Part shown: positions 48,805-56,477 of the stretch, one piece after another
Layout of the letters: each line of letters begins with the position of its first letter
How positions within the stretch are numbered: the first letter of the stretch is position 1
DNA from: an uncultured Aquimarina sp.
GTDB taxonomy: Bacteria; Bacteroidota; Bacteroidia; Flavobacteriales; Flavobacteriaceae
Assembly: GCA_947498705.1 (NCBI GenBank)
Contig: CANMLW010000011.1
Coordinates: 62,001-126,000 of the forward strand
Direction of reading: 5' to 3'
DNA: 64,000 nucleotides
Notes under the pieces: generated by a model
Told to the model about the DNA's origin: nothing
Database searches by the model: none
What the model saw: only the letters and a program-made list of their open reading frames with translations
Made by a program: the position numbers and the translations under genes

Positions 48805-48838
48805 AAGAAAGAGCCATTCCAATAGAATTGAAACGGCT
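48805..48838 (-). terminator. Terminator after the L28-L33-DUF4295 genes
   Basis: On the minus strand, a 12-bp stem (48827-48838 with 48812-48823; complete pairing if two G-U pairs are allowed) with a 3-base loop is followed by the T-rich CTTTCTTTTTA. It lies between the DUF4295 stop and ftsY, so it likely reduces read-through from the ribosomal genes into ftsY. Confidence 0.65.
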
Positions 48839-48864
48839 ACTTTTTAAATTTTATATAAGAAAAA

Positions 48865-49017
48865 CTACTTTTTCTTTAAAAAGTCGTTTACTGCTTCTGG
48901 TGCCATAATAGATTCAACAAAAGTATATGCTCCTGTTTTTGGAGATTTAACCATTTTGATGGCTTTTGTTAATCTTTTTGATCCTGTCTGTAACGATGCT
49001 ACTGATTTCTTTGCCAT
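48865..49017 (-). CDS. DUF4295 family small basic protein
   Basis: A 50-residue ORF from the ATG at 49017 to the stop at 48865, starting MAKKSVASLQTGSKRLTKAI and ending NDFLKKK. It lies 6 bases after rpmG. It is lysine-rich, with the size and charge of a ribosomal protein. The family is found in Bacteroidota directly after L28 and L33. A Bacteroidota-specific large-subunit protein has been described from ribosome structures, but I cannot confirm that it is this family. Cytosolic; co-transcribed with rpmB and rpmG. Confidence 0.88.
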   Translation of the reverse strand: MAKKSVASLQTGSKRLTKAIKMVKSPKTGAYTFVESIMAPEAVNDFLKKK

Positions 49018-49023
49018 GTCTAA

Positions 49024-49206
49024 TTATTTTATTTCTTTATGAACAGTCATCTTCTTAAGAATAGGATTAAATTTCTTAATCTCTATTCTATCTGGAGTAT
49101 TCTTTTTGTTCTTTGTTGTAATATATCTTGATGTACCCGGTTTACCAGAAGCTTTATGCTCTGTACATTCTAATATTACCTGTACTCTGTTGCCTTTCTT
49201 TGCCAT
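49024..49206 (-). CDS. rpmG: 50S ribosomal protein bL33
   Basis: 60 residues. It starts [18 protein letters not shown] and contains the typical [20 protein letters not shown] stretch of bL33. Only one Cys (Cys14) is present and the C-terminal CxxC pair is absent, so this is the zinc-free form. Second gene of the L28-L33-DUF4295 run, 24 bases after rpmB. Confidence 0.97.
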   Translation of the reverse strand: MAKKGNRVQVILECTEHKASGKPGTSRYITTKNKKNTPDRIEIKKFNPILKKMTVHKEIK

Positions 49207-49230
49207 TATTATGTATCTTTTAAAAGGAGA

Positions 49231-49470
49231 TTATTTACTTAAAAAACCTTTTGCTCTTGCTTCTTTTAAAACAGCAGAGATTCCGTTTTTATTTATATTT
49301 TTTAACGCAGATGTAGACACTTTAAGTGTTACCCAACGATCTTCTTCTGGAATATAAAAACGTTTTTTAATTAAATTCGCATTGAATTTACGTTTTGTTT
49401 TATTCATTGCATGAGAAACATTATTCCCCACCATTGCTTTTTTACCTGTAAGCTCGCAAACTCTTGACAT
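49231..49470 (-). CDS. rpmB: 50S ribosomal protein bL28
   Basis: 79 residues. MSRVCELTGKKAMVGNNVSH is the standard N-terminus, with HAMNKTKRKFNANL and VSTSALKNINKNG following. The CxxC zinc motif is incomplete (single Cys5), so it is the zinc-independent form. First gene of the ribosomal operon; a Bacteroidota-type promoter lies 37-67 bases upstream. Confidence 0.97.
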   Translation of the reverse strand: MSRVCELTGKKAMVGNNVSHAMNKTKRKFNANLIKKRFYIPEEDRWVTLKVSTSALKNINKNGISAVLKEARAKGFLSK

Positions 49471-49506
49471 CTCTTCTTAATTTTGGTGTTATTTCAAAAC
49501 AGGGTG

Positions 49507-49537
49507 CAAATTAACGAATTATTTACCTAACAACCAA
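49507..49537 (-). promoter_or_regulatory. Bacteroidota-type promoter for rpmB operon
   Basis: On the minus strand TTGG (49534-49537) is followed after 19 bases by TTAATTTG (49507-49514), close to the phylum consensus of a -33 TTTG and a -7 TAnnTTTG box. It lies about 40 bases before the rpmB ATG. Confidence 0.5.
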
Positions 49538-49607
49538 TAATAATTGTGTTATTTTTTATTATTTTTTTTATCCTCGATAAAAATTTCAAAACAAGGGTTT
49601 TTACGTA

Positions 49608-49638
49608 TTTGACAAAGATAGTGATACATTTAATTTTA
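49608..49638 (+). promoter_or_regulatory. Bacteroidota-type promoter for the three-hairpin RNA
   Basis: TTTG at 49608-49611, a 19-base spacer, then TAATTTTA at 49631-49638 (7 of 8 positions of TAnnTTTG). Spacing is exactly that of the phylum consensus. The expected start is at about 49643-49645, just where the first hairpin begins. Confidence 0.55.
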
Positions 49639-49643
49639 CTCCC

Positions 49644-49723
49644 AGTTAGTCTTTCTAACTACTTAATTTGGGGTGATTAAGTTGTCAACGAAGCGGGAAA
49701 TGGGAATATTCCCGCTTTTTTTT
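49644..49723 (+). ncRNA. Candidate small RNA of about 80 nt with three consecutive hairpins
   Basis: Three hairpins stand in immediate succession. The first has 6-bp arms AGTTAG and CTAACT (49644-49649/49655-49660). The second has 7-bp arms ACTTAAT and ATTAAGT (49661-49667/49676-49682) with loop TTGGGGTG. The third has 9-bp arms AAGCGGGAA and TTCCCGCTT (49691-49699/49709-49717) followed by eight T residues (49716-49723), a strong terminator. A promoter-like pair of boxes lies at the right distance upstream. No ORF covers it. It could be a trans-acting sRNA or a terminated leader; comparison with Rfam families such as Flavo-1 has not been done. Confidence 0.55.
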
Positions 49724-49976
49724 AACTATACTACAAAAGGACAAAATAGTAACCCTCTCTTAATCAACGATAACTAAGTAAATCAGATAAAAATTATGCT
49801 TAGACAACTACAATAAAAAACATTCGCAAACACTTTTATAAGAATCTTCTTACCTAAGATACATTTTCTATAAAAAAACACTTACAAAACTTGTTTTTGC
49901 CTGATAATAAGATGAAAAACAATTCGTTTCTTTTTAATTTAGTATACAAAATTGTACCTTAACTATATTTTTATCA

Positions 49977-50381
49977 ATGGTATATCGTAAAATCAATAAA
50001 AAACTCATCAAAAAATTTGAGATAGACATCGGTGTTGTCTATTTCTACAAAAACTATGTGATTACAGAAATTAATGAAGGGGTTGTTTTAAATTTTGAAA
50101 AAGCCGCTAAGCTTCTTCAGCTTGGGATTGAGTATTACGGAACAAAAGTACCTTTTGTTTACATATCTAATAGGATTAACTCTTATTCTTTCGAACCAAC
50201 ATCACATTTCAAATCAACTGAAATGTTCCCAAACTTAAAGGGGTTCGGCGTGGTAATCTATGATCAGTTAAATAGTGATGTCGCAAAGATAGAGCAAACA
50301 TTCATCAACAAACCAACAAATATTTTCTACAGTCTCGAAGAAGCAATTGCATGGGCAGAAGAACTAATTATAATAGATTAG
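49977..50381 (+). CDS. STAS/SpoIIAA-like small cytosolic protein
   Basis: 134 residues, no signal peptide. The alternating pattern GVVYFYKNYVITEINEGVVLN, then FEKAAKLLQLGIEYYGTKVPFVYISNRINSYS-like helix and strand (FVYISNRINSYSFEP) and a final helix (SLEEAIAWAEELI) fits the STAS-like / SpoIIAA fold common in Flavobacteriia, where no phospho-acceptor serine context is obvious. Function unknown. Its stop codon is directly next to the stop of convergent cinA. Confidence 0.55.
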   Translation: MVYRKINKKLIKKFEIDIGVVYFYKNYVITEINEGVVLNFEKAAKLLQLGIEYYGTKVPFVYISNRINSYSFEPTSHFKSTEMFPNLKGFGVVIYDQLNSDVAKIEQTFINKPTNIFYSLEEAIAWAEELIIID

Positions 50382-51623
50382 TTACAACAACTCATTGTAT
50401 AGCATTTCAAACGATTTATTTACAGCCCTACTTACCGTACGTTCTCTATGATTTCCAAATTCATATCTTTTGGAAAAAACCTGTTTTGGGGTTGCTATTG
50501 CTATAAAAACCGTCCCCACTTCTACATCACCATCTCCTTTTGTAGGACCTGCATTTCCCGAAGTGGCAATTGCATAATCAGCATTAAATTTCTCTTTTAC
50601 CTTGATAGCCATCTCTTCTACTACTTGTATACTGGTTACCGTATGATTTTTGATAACCTTAGGATCTACTCCTAAAACATCAATTTTTGATTGAGTCGCA
50701 TAGGTCACCGCTCCTCCTACAAAATAACTAGAAGCTCCTGCATTGGCTGTAAATGCCTGAGCAATTTTTCCCCCTGTACAACTCTCTGCAACCGCCAATG
50801 TATTTCCTTGTATTGTTAATAGGTTTCCAATACTAACTTCTATCGTTTCATCATCTTCATAACCAGAGATAGACGCTCCAATAATCCTTTTTAGCGCCTC
50901 TATTTTTATAGCTATAGTATCCTCTAATTCTTTTTTATCTCTCCCTCTTGCAGACAATCTAAGTCTTACCTTTCCTAAATTTGGTAAATAGGCTAGTTTA
51001 ATAAAAGATGGTAAACCATCTTCCCAATCTTCAATTTTTTCTGCCAAAGCACTTTCTCCCACCCCAAAGGTGTGAATCGTCTTATGAATGATATAGGGTC
51101 TATCAAATTTTTCTTGTAACCTAGGCAGCACTTCATTCTTCATCAAACCTTTCATCTCAAAAGGAACTCCGGGCATCGAGATAAAAACAGTATTATCTTT
51201 TTCTAACCACATTCCTGGGGCTGTACCATAGAGATTCATTAATACTGTCGAAGTACTCGGTACTAACGCCTGCATTCTATTTACTTCTGAAATTGGTGTT
51301 GCTATATACTTTTTAAATAAATTTTCGACATGAGCTAACACTTCCTTGTTTTGCACCAAGGTATCATCAAAATATTCACAAATCGTATGTTTGGTTATAT
51401 CATCTTTGGTAGGTCCTAGACCACCTGTAATCAATACTACATCAACCTTTTTTTTTGCAGCGTCAAGTGCATCAAGAATATGCTGTTTTTCATCTTTAAT
51501 AGATGTTATTTGATATACATCTATTCCTATTTTATTGAGTTCTTTTCCTATAAAGGCAGAATTAGAATCAACAATTTGTCCAATTAAAATTTCATCACCA
51601 ATAGTAATAACTTCTGCTAACAT
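50382..51623 (-). CDS. cinA: CinA family nicotinamide-nucleotide amidohydrolase / ADP-ribose pyrophosphatase-like
   Basis: 413 residues, full length. N-terminal MoCF/COG1058 domain (IGDEILIGQIVDSNSAFIG, TGGLGPTKDDITK, MPGVPFEMKGL; about 1-170) and C-terminal CinA deamidase domain (VAESCTGGKIAQAFT with catalytic Ser, ATSGNAGPTKGD; about 255-410). The C-terminal domain recycles nicotinamide mononucleotide in pyridine nucleotide salvage. The old name competence-damage-inducible reflects co-regulation in other bacteria. One base separates it from the Hpt gene. Confidence 0.94.
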   Translation of the reverse strand: MLAEVITIGDEILIGQIVDSNSAFIGKELNKIGIDVYQITSIKDEKQHILDALDAAKKKVDVVLITGGLGPTKDDITKHTICEYFDDTLVQNKEVLAHVENLFKKYIATPISEVNRMQALVPSTSTVLMNLYGTAPGMWLEKDNTVFISMPGVPFEMKGLMKNEVLPRLQEKFDRPYIIHKTIHTFGVGESALAEKIEDWEDGLPSFIKLAYLPNLGKVRLRLSARGRDKKELEDTIAIKIEALKRIIGASISGYEDDETIEVSIGNLLTIQGNTLAVAESCTGGKIAQAFTANAGASSYFVGGAVTYATQSKIDVLGVDPKVIKNHTVTSIQVVEEMAIKVKEKFNADYAIATSGNAGPTKGDGDVEVGTVFIAIATPKQVFSKRYEFGNHRERTVSRAVNKSFEMLYNELL

Positions 51624-51624
51624 C

Positions 51625-51963
51625 CTAGTTAAAATCTGCTTTCAATTCTTCTAAAGCTCCATTTACGATATCAACTATATGATTTAACACCGGTAAAATC
51701 TGTTCTTTGGTTTTACTGGATTTGGACCACGCTTCAATTTTTTTTATTTGTGTCAAAAGATCTATATCAAACAACTGCAGATTTGGTTTCATTTTATGCG
51801 CATATTGATAAGCCATTTGTGGGTTGTCAGAATTCACAGCCTGAACCATACTATCTAGATCTGGTGGTATCTCTTCTAGAAAGGTTTGCACAAGTACCGC
51901 AATAAACTCGGTATCTCCGCCTGATAATTCATTTACATTTTTTAAACTATATCTTTTACTCAT
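51625..51963 (-). CDS. Hpt (histidine phosphotransfer) domain protein
   Basis: 112 residues, a four-helix Hpt domain. The predicted phospho-accepting His is His56 in YQYAHKMKPNLQLF, where the usual AHKLKG is changed to AHKMKP. The helices before (EFIAVLVQTFLEEIPPDLDSM) fit the family. It should relay phosphate between a hybrid kinase and a response regulator, neither of which is adjacent. It lies between cinA (1 base) and the FAH gene (stop-start abutting), so co-transcription is likely. Confidence 0.85.
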   Translation of the reverse strand: MSKRYSLKNVNELSGGDTEFIAVLVQTFLEEIPPDLDSMVQAVNSDNPQMAYQYAHKMKPNLQLFDIDLLTQIKKIEAWSKSSKTKEQILPVLNHIVDIVNGALEELKADFN

Positions 51964-52575
51964 TTATTTTACTTTTATTGAAAAAAATTGTTGATCCTCT
52001 ATATATCCAGTTAAAATATCATCTGACTTAACCACCCCTACGCCGGCAGGTGTACCTGTAAATATAACATCTCCAATCTTTAAAGTAAAATATTTTGACA
52101 CATATTCTATTATTTCGTCAATCTTCCATAACATATATCTGGTATTTCCCTTCTGAACGATGTCTCCATTTTTCTCTAAACGAAAGTCAATTTGATTAAC
52201 ATCATCAAGGGTATCCTTAGCGATCCACTTACCTATGACAGCAGAACCATCAAACCCTTTTGCTTTCTCCCATGGCAATCCTTTTTCCTTAAGTTTACTT
52301 TGCAAATCACGAGCGGTAAAATCAATCCCCAGACCAATTTCATTATAATATTTATGGGCAAATTTCTTATCGATATATTTACCTACCTTATTAATCTTGA
52401 TCAATATTTCAACTTCGTGATGGATATCGTTTGAAAAATCTGGAATAAAAAAAGGTTGCTTTTTTAACAATATTGAAGTGTCAGGTTTTATAAAAACCAC
52501 GGGGTCCAAGGGCCTTTCATTTTGTAATTCTTCAATATGATCGGTATAATTACGCCCTATACAAATAAGCTTCAT
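51964..52575 (-). CDS. Fumarylacetoacetate hydrolase (FAH) family protein
   Basis: 203 residues, the short single-domain form. MKLICIGRNYTDHIEEL at the start and the metal-binding elements HHEVEILIKI (HxE) and GLGIDFTARDLQ are typical, with VIFTGTPAGVGVV near the C-terminus. Relatives act as acylpyruvases or oxaloacetate decarboxylases (FAHD1-like) on 2,4-diketo acids with Mg2+. The exact substrate cannot be told. Sits in a tight run with the exonuclease and Hpt genes. Confidence 0.92.
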   Translation of the reverse strand: MKLICIGRNYTDHIEELQNERPLDPVVFIKPDTSILLKKQPFFIPDFSNDIHHEVEILIKINKVGKYIDKKFAHKYYNEIGLGIDFTARDLQSKLKEKGLPWEKAKGFDGSAVIGKWIAKDTLDDVNQIDFRLEKNGDIVQKGNTRYMLWKIDEIIEYVSKYFTLKIGDVIFTGTPAGVGVVKSDDILTGYIEDQQFFSIKVK

Positions 52576-52591
52576 ACAATTTTATAAAGGA

Positions 52592-53371
52592 TTACAGCTT
52601 AAGACTATTATTCAATTTACGAAGTCTTACTGCGGTAAGAACTTTTTTAGTGTACAAAGGAAAATCAGCATTTTGTATCCATCCAAAATATCCTGGTTCT
52701 TCTTCTAAAACTTTTTCTACCAACTTACCTTTATGTTTTCCAAACGTAAAAACTTCTCTTCTCTTATCATCAAAAGCAATAAAACCAGCAAAATCAGCAA
52801 ATTGTTTTCTAGAACTAAATTCTGACAAAAATTTAGCATCATTTTCCAACTCTGGATATCTATCTAATTGCGCTTTTAACACTTCATAAGTTGCCATCGT
52901 ATCGGCTTCTGCAGAATGCGCATCTGTCAAGTCTTTATCACAATAAAATTTATATGCAGCAGATAAGGTTCTCTTTTCCATTTTATGGAATATCGTTTGT
53001 ACATCGATAGAAACTGTGCTTTTCATATCAAAATCATATCCTGTTCTTAGTAACTCTTCTGCTAATAACGGAATATCAAAACGATTAGAATTAAACCCTC
53101 CCAGGTCACAACCTTTTATCATTTCACTTATCTTGGAAGCTAACTCTTTAAAAGTAGGCTCATTAGCCACTTTTGCATCATCAATACCATGCACCAGTGT
53201 AGTTTCTGGTGGAATTGGCATTTCTGGATTCACCAACCAGGTTTTACTTTCCTGAGTTCCGTTTGGGAAAATTTTTAATATAGAAATTTCTACAATTCGA
53301 TCTTTAGAAATATTTATACCGGTAGTTTCAAGATCAAAAAAACATATCGGCTTCTTTAAATTAAGTTCCAT
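52592..53371 (-). CDS. DEDD 3'-5' exonuclease (DnaQ/epsilon-like) with DUF3820-like tail
   Basis: 259 residues. ExoI CFFDLETTGI (D and E of the DEDD set, about 11-20), exoII GFNSNRFDIPLLAEEL, exoIII HSAEADTMATYEVL give the active site. The final 60 residues (FTFGKHKGKLVEKVLEEEPG, then YFGWIQNADFP) resemble the DUF3820 protein encoded at 28269-28493 and may add nucleic-acid or partner binding. Such proteins are stand-alone proofreading or repair nucleases. Its 16-base gap to the FAH gene suggests an operon. Confidence 0.9.
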   Translation of the reverse strand: MELNLKKPICFFDLETTGINISKDRIVEISILKIFPNGTQESKTWLVNPEMPIPPETTLVHGIDDAKVANEPTFKELASKISEMIKGCDLGGFNSNRFDIPLLAEELLRTGYDFDMKSTVSIDVQTIFHKMEKRTLSAAYKFYCDKDLTDAHSAEADTMATYEVLKAQLDRYPELENDAKFLSEFSSRKQFADFAGFIAFDDKRREVFTFGKHKGKLVEKVLEEEPGYFGWIQNADFPLYTKKVLTAVRLRKLNNSLKL

Positions 53372-53452
53372 AAATAAGATGTGTGATATTCAAAGATAAC
53401 AGCTATTAATTAAGATTCTTATAGTCTAACCCTATTTTAACATTTACAAAAT

Positions 53453-54139
53453 CTATACATCCTTCTTTACAAACACATTATCAGCAAATTTTCTGCTCAC
53501 AGTTTCTATTGTATCGTCAAACTGAATACGTATAGACTTATCAAATTCTCTTACTTCTAAAACCTTAATTTCACTACTTAATGCCAACCCTATTGCTGAA
53601 ACATATTTTAAGAAATTAACAGAACCATCATTAACAGCTACTAATTTACATACATCGCCTTCTTCTAAAGAAGATAAAGTAATTTTTGGAATGATCGTAT
53701 ATTCACCATTAGCATCAGGGATTACCTCTCCATGAGGATCCGTTTTTGGAAAATCCATAAATCTATCCAATTCGTCAATGAGTTTATATGATTTGATATG
53801 TTCTAACTGCTCTGCCACTTCATGAACCTCATCCCAAGTAAAATTAAGATAATTGCATAAAAAAGTTTCCCAAAGACGATGTTTTCGAATCAGCCGTACT
53901 GCAATTGACCTTCCCTCTTCGGTTAAGTCTAATTTACCGTACTTTTCACTTACCATATAAGACTTAGCCTTTAACTTTTTTACCATGTTGTTTACCGAGG
54001 CAGGAGATACTTTTAAATAATCTGCTAACTGATTATTCCCAACCTTGGTCGAATCACCCTCTATAAGTAGCTGAAAAAGAGCTTTTAAGTAATCTTCTTC
54101 ACTTTTTGTTAAATTATACACATTTAATTTGTTAGTCAT
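53453..54139 (-). CDS. Metal-dependent DtxR/MntR-family transcriptional repressor
   Basis: 228 residues in three parts. The N-terminal winged helix (YLKALFQLLIEGDSTKVGNNQ and LKVSPASVNNMVKKLKAKSY; about 15-65) binds DNA. The dimerisation/metal domain (LIRKHRLWETFLCNYLNFTW, EQLEHI; about 75-140) follows. A C-terminal SH3-like FeoA domain (ITLSSLEEGDVCKLVAV; about 155-225) ends it, as in DtxR/IdeR rather than the shorter B. subtilis MntR. Fe2+ or Mn2+ would act as corepressor. It is divergent from the TonB receptor of the metal operon with 42 bases between, and repeated half-sites overlap its own start. Confidence 0.93.
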   Translation of the reverse strand: MTNKLNVYNLTKSEEDYLKALFQLLIEGDSTKVGNNQLADYLKVSPASVNNMVKKLKAKSYMVSEKYGKLDLTEEGRSIAVRLIRKHRLWETFLCNYLNFTWDEVHEVAEQLEHIKSYKLIDELDRFMDFPKTDPHGEVIPDANGEYTIIPKITLSSLEEGDVCKLVAVNDGSVNFLKYVSAIGLALSSEIKVLEVREFDKSIRIQFDDTIETVSRKFADNVFVKKDV

Positions 54140-54195
54140 AACTAACTTTTTTAGTTTTGCCGAATTAATTTTTACAAATATATGACTTTAACTAA
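54131..54195. promoter_or_regulatory. Shared operator region of the metal-uptake regulator and receptor
   Basis: GTTAGTCATAACTAAC (54131-54146) is a palindrome with 7 of 8 pairs matched and covers the repressor start codon. AACTAA (54140-54145) and TTAGTT (54151-54156) form a second symmetric pair with a 5-base spacer. A further AACTAA lies at 54190-54195 in the receptor gene start. DtxR-family regulators bind such dyads, so autorepression and control of the receptor are likely. Confidence 0.55.
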
Positions 54196-56473
54196 TACTA
54201 ATAGTAGTAGCTTATTTTATATCTTAGCCTTCTATTTATTCGCTATGAATTCGGCATTTGCTCAAACAGGTTCTTTAAAAGGGATTATTTCTGATCAAAA
54301 TGGTCCTTTACCATATGCAAACATTTTTATAGAGTCTACCTCTTTAGGAACATCGACGGCAGATGATGGAACGTTTATCATTTCTAATATCCCAGTAGGA
54401 GTTTATAGGGTTGTTATATCATTTACAGGTTATAATACAGTTAAGAAAAAAATTACTATTAAAGAAGGAGAAACAAGAATCAAAACATTTCTTACTCAAG
54501 GAGCTTCTCTAGACGAAATTGTGATATCAGGAACAATGAAACCAGTGGTTAGATCTGAAAGTCCCGTACCTGTAGAAATATTTAAACCTACATTTTTCAA
54601 GAAAAACCCTACTCCTAGTTTGTTTGAGGCTTTGCAAAATATTAACGGTGTTAGACCCCAGTTAAATTGTAGTATTTGTAATACAGGAGATATCCATATT
54701 AACGGACTAGAAGGACCATATACCCTGGTTATGATTGATGGAATGCCTATAGTAAGTGGGTTATCCACCGTATATGGTTTATCAGGCATACCAAATTCTT
54801 TGGTAGATAGAATTGAAGTTGTAAAAGGCCCTGCTTCTTCCTTATATGGTAGTGAAGCCGTTGGTGGATTAATCAATATAATAACAAAAAACCCCGGCGA
54901 TGCCCCAAGGTTTAGCACTGATGTTTTTGCCACAGGATGGGGAGAGACCAATGTAGATCTTGGTTTTAAAGCTAAGTTAGGAACCGCAACTACCTTATTA
55001 GGGGCAAACTATTTCTTTTATGACAACCCTATAGATAATAATGACGACGGATTTACAGATCTTACATTACAAGATCGTATATCTATATTTAACAAATGGA
55101 ATTTTAAACGAAAAAGTGGAAAAAACTTTACTTTGGCAGGAAGGTTATACTATGAAGATCGCTGGGGAGGAGAAAATGAATGGAATAGTTCATTTAGAGG
55201 AAGTGATGAAATCTATGGCGAAAGTATTTACACCAATCGTTATGAACTTTTAGGAAGTTATGAACTGCCCGTAAAGGAAACGATGAATCTTTCGTTTTCA
55301 TACACCAACCACGATCAAAACTCTTTTTATGGAGATCTATCATATCAAGCAGAACAGAGAATCGGATTCACTCAATTAACATGGGATAAGACGCTAAAAA
55401 ACCATGATTTACTTACAGGAGTTGCTTTTCGCTACCAATATTATGACGACAATACTCCTGCAACAGCATTAGAAAACTCGAATGACCCGGAAGTGAAAAA
55501 TGTACCGGGAATATTTGTACAAGATGAAATTACTTTAGCAGCAAAACATAAACTATTATTGGGATCCCGATTAGATTATGATGATAGTCACGGAACCATT
55601 TTTACTCCTAGATTAGCCTATAAATGGAGTATTAATGACACTAATATTTTTAGGCTTAATGCTGGAACAGGTTTTAGAGTCGTTAATTTATTTACAGAAG
55701 ATCACGCAGCTCTTACAGGTTCTCGAGAAGTTATCATTGAAGAAGATCTGGACCCAGAAGAATCTTATAATGTTAATCTAAATTATATCAAAAAAATATT
55801 CCTAAATAACGGAAGTTTTATTGGACTAGACGCTTCTGCTTGGTACACCCATTTTACAAATGCTATTTTACCAGATTATGAGGCCAACCCCTTAGAAATA
55901 AGGTATGGTAATTTAGATGGGTATGCAGTTTCTAAGGGAGTAAGTCTAAATACCGAAGTTAACTTTTCTAATGGAGTAAAACTTATGGCTGGCGCAAGCT
56001 TGTTAGATGTTTCAAATAAAGAAAACGGAGTTCGATCAAGACAAGTATTAACAGAAAGTTTTACAGGAACATGGGGAATAACCTATAAAATACAACCTCT
56101 TAATCTTACTATAGATTATACAGGAAATTTATATGGCCCCATGAAATTACCCGTTTTAGGACCTAATGATCCTAGAAAAAAAGATTCTCCTTGGTGGAGT
56201 ATCCAAAACATTCAATTTACTTATAAAAACAAGAACAATATCGAAGTCTATGGAGGGATAAAAAATTTACTTGACTGGACACCCAATAAAGGAAATCCTT
56301 TTCTGATTTCGAGAGCAGAAGATCCATTTGATAAGAATGTACAATTCGATCAAAATGGAGAGGTACTAATTACTCCAGATAATCCATATGGATTATCTTT
56401 TGACTCTACCTATATCTATGGGCCTAATCAAGGAATAAGAGGGTTTTTAGGGATTCGGTATACTATTTTTTAA
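54182..56473 (+). CDS. TonB-dependent receptor for metal uptake, with CxxC in the plug
   Basis: 763 residues. Signal peptide (to about FAQ28), carboxypeptidase-regulatory-like domain (about 30-105), plug (about 120-235) and beta-barrel ending in aromatic YTIF. The plug contains LNCSICNTGDIHINGLEG with Cys163 and Cys166, and DRIEVVKGPASSLYGSEAVG. I recall this CxxC plug variant from other Bacteroidota receptors of this type. It is the first gene of the metal-uptake run and is divergent from the DtxR-family repressor. Mn, Fe, Zn or Cu are possible substrates. Confidence 0.9.
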   Translation: MTLTNTNSSSLFYILAFYLFAMNSAFAQTGSLKGIISDQNGPLPYANIFIESTSLGTSTADDGTFIISNIPVGVYRVVISFTGYNTVKKKITIKEGETRIKTFLTQGASLDEIVISGTMKPVVRSESPVPVEIFKPTFFKKNPTPSLFEALQNINGVRPQLNCSICNTGDIHINGLEGPYTLVMIDGMPIVSGLSTVYGLSGIPNSLVDRIEVVKGPASSLYGSEAVGGLINIITKNPGDAPRFSTDVFATGWGETNVDLGFKAKLGTATTLLGANYFFYDNPIDNNDDGFTDLTLQDRISIFNKWNFKRKSGKNFTLAGRLYYEDRWGGENEWNSSFRGSDEIYGESIYTNRYELLGSYELPVKETMNLSFSYTNHDQNSFYGDLSYQAEQRIGFTQLTWDKTLKNHDLLTGVAFRYQYYDDNTPATALENSNDPEVKNVPGIFVQDEITLAAKHKLLLGSRLDYDDSHGTIFTPRLAYKWSINDTNIFRLNAGTGFRVVNLFTEDHAALTGSREVIIEEDLDPEESYNVNLNYIKKIFLNNGSFIGLDASAWYTHFTNAILPDYEANPLEIRYGNLDGYAVSKGVSLNTEVNFSNGVKLMAGASLLDVSNKENGVRSRQVLTESFTGTWGITYKIQPLNLTIDYTGNLYGPMKLPVLGPNDPRKKDSPWWSIQNIQFTYKNKNNIEVYGGIKNLLDWTPNKGNPFLISRAEDPFDKNVQFDQNGEVLITPDNPYGLSFDSTYIYGPNQGIRGFLGIRYTIF

Positions 56474-56477
56474 AACT

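Larger units (their letters stand above)
49471..49976. other. Intergenic region between rpmB and the STAS-like gene
   Basis: The 506 bases hold the rpmB promoter, the candidate small RNA with its promoter and terminator (listed separately), and then about 250 AT-rich bases (49724-49976) in which no repeat or hairpin stands out. The latter presumably contains the promoter of the gene at 49977. Confidence 0.6.

Noticed and set aside
48739..48822. Extended N-terminus of FtsY
   Set aside because: The extra 28 residues are hydrophobic, atypical for FtsY, and overlap the terminator hairpin at 48805-48838.
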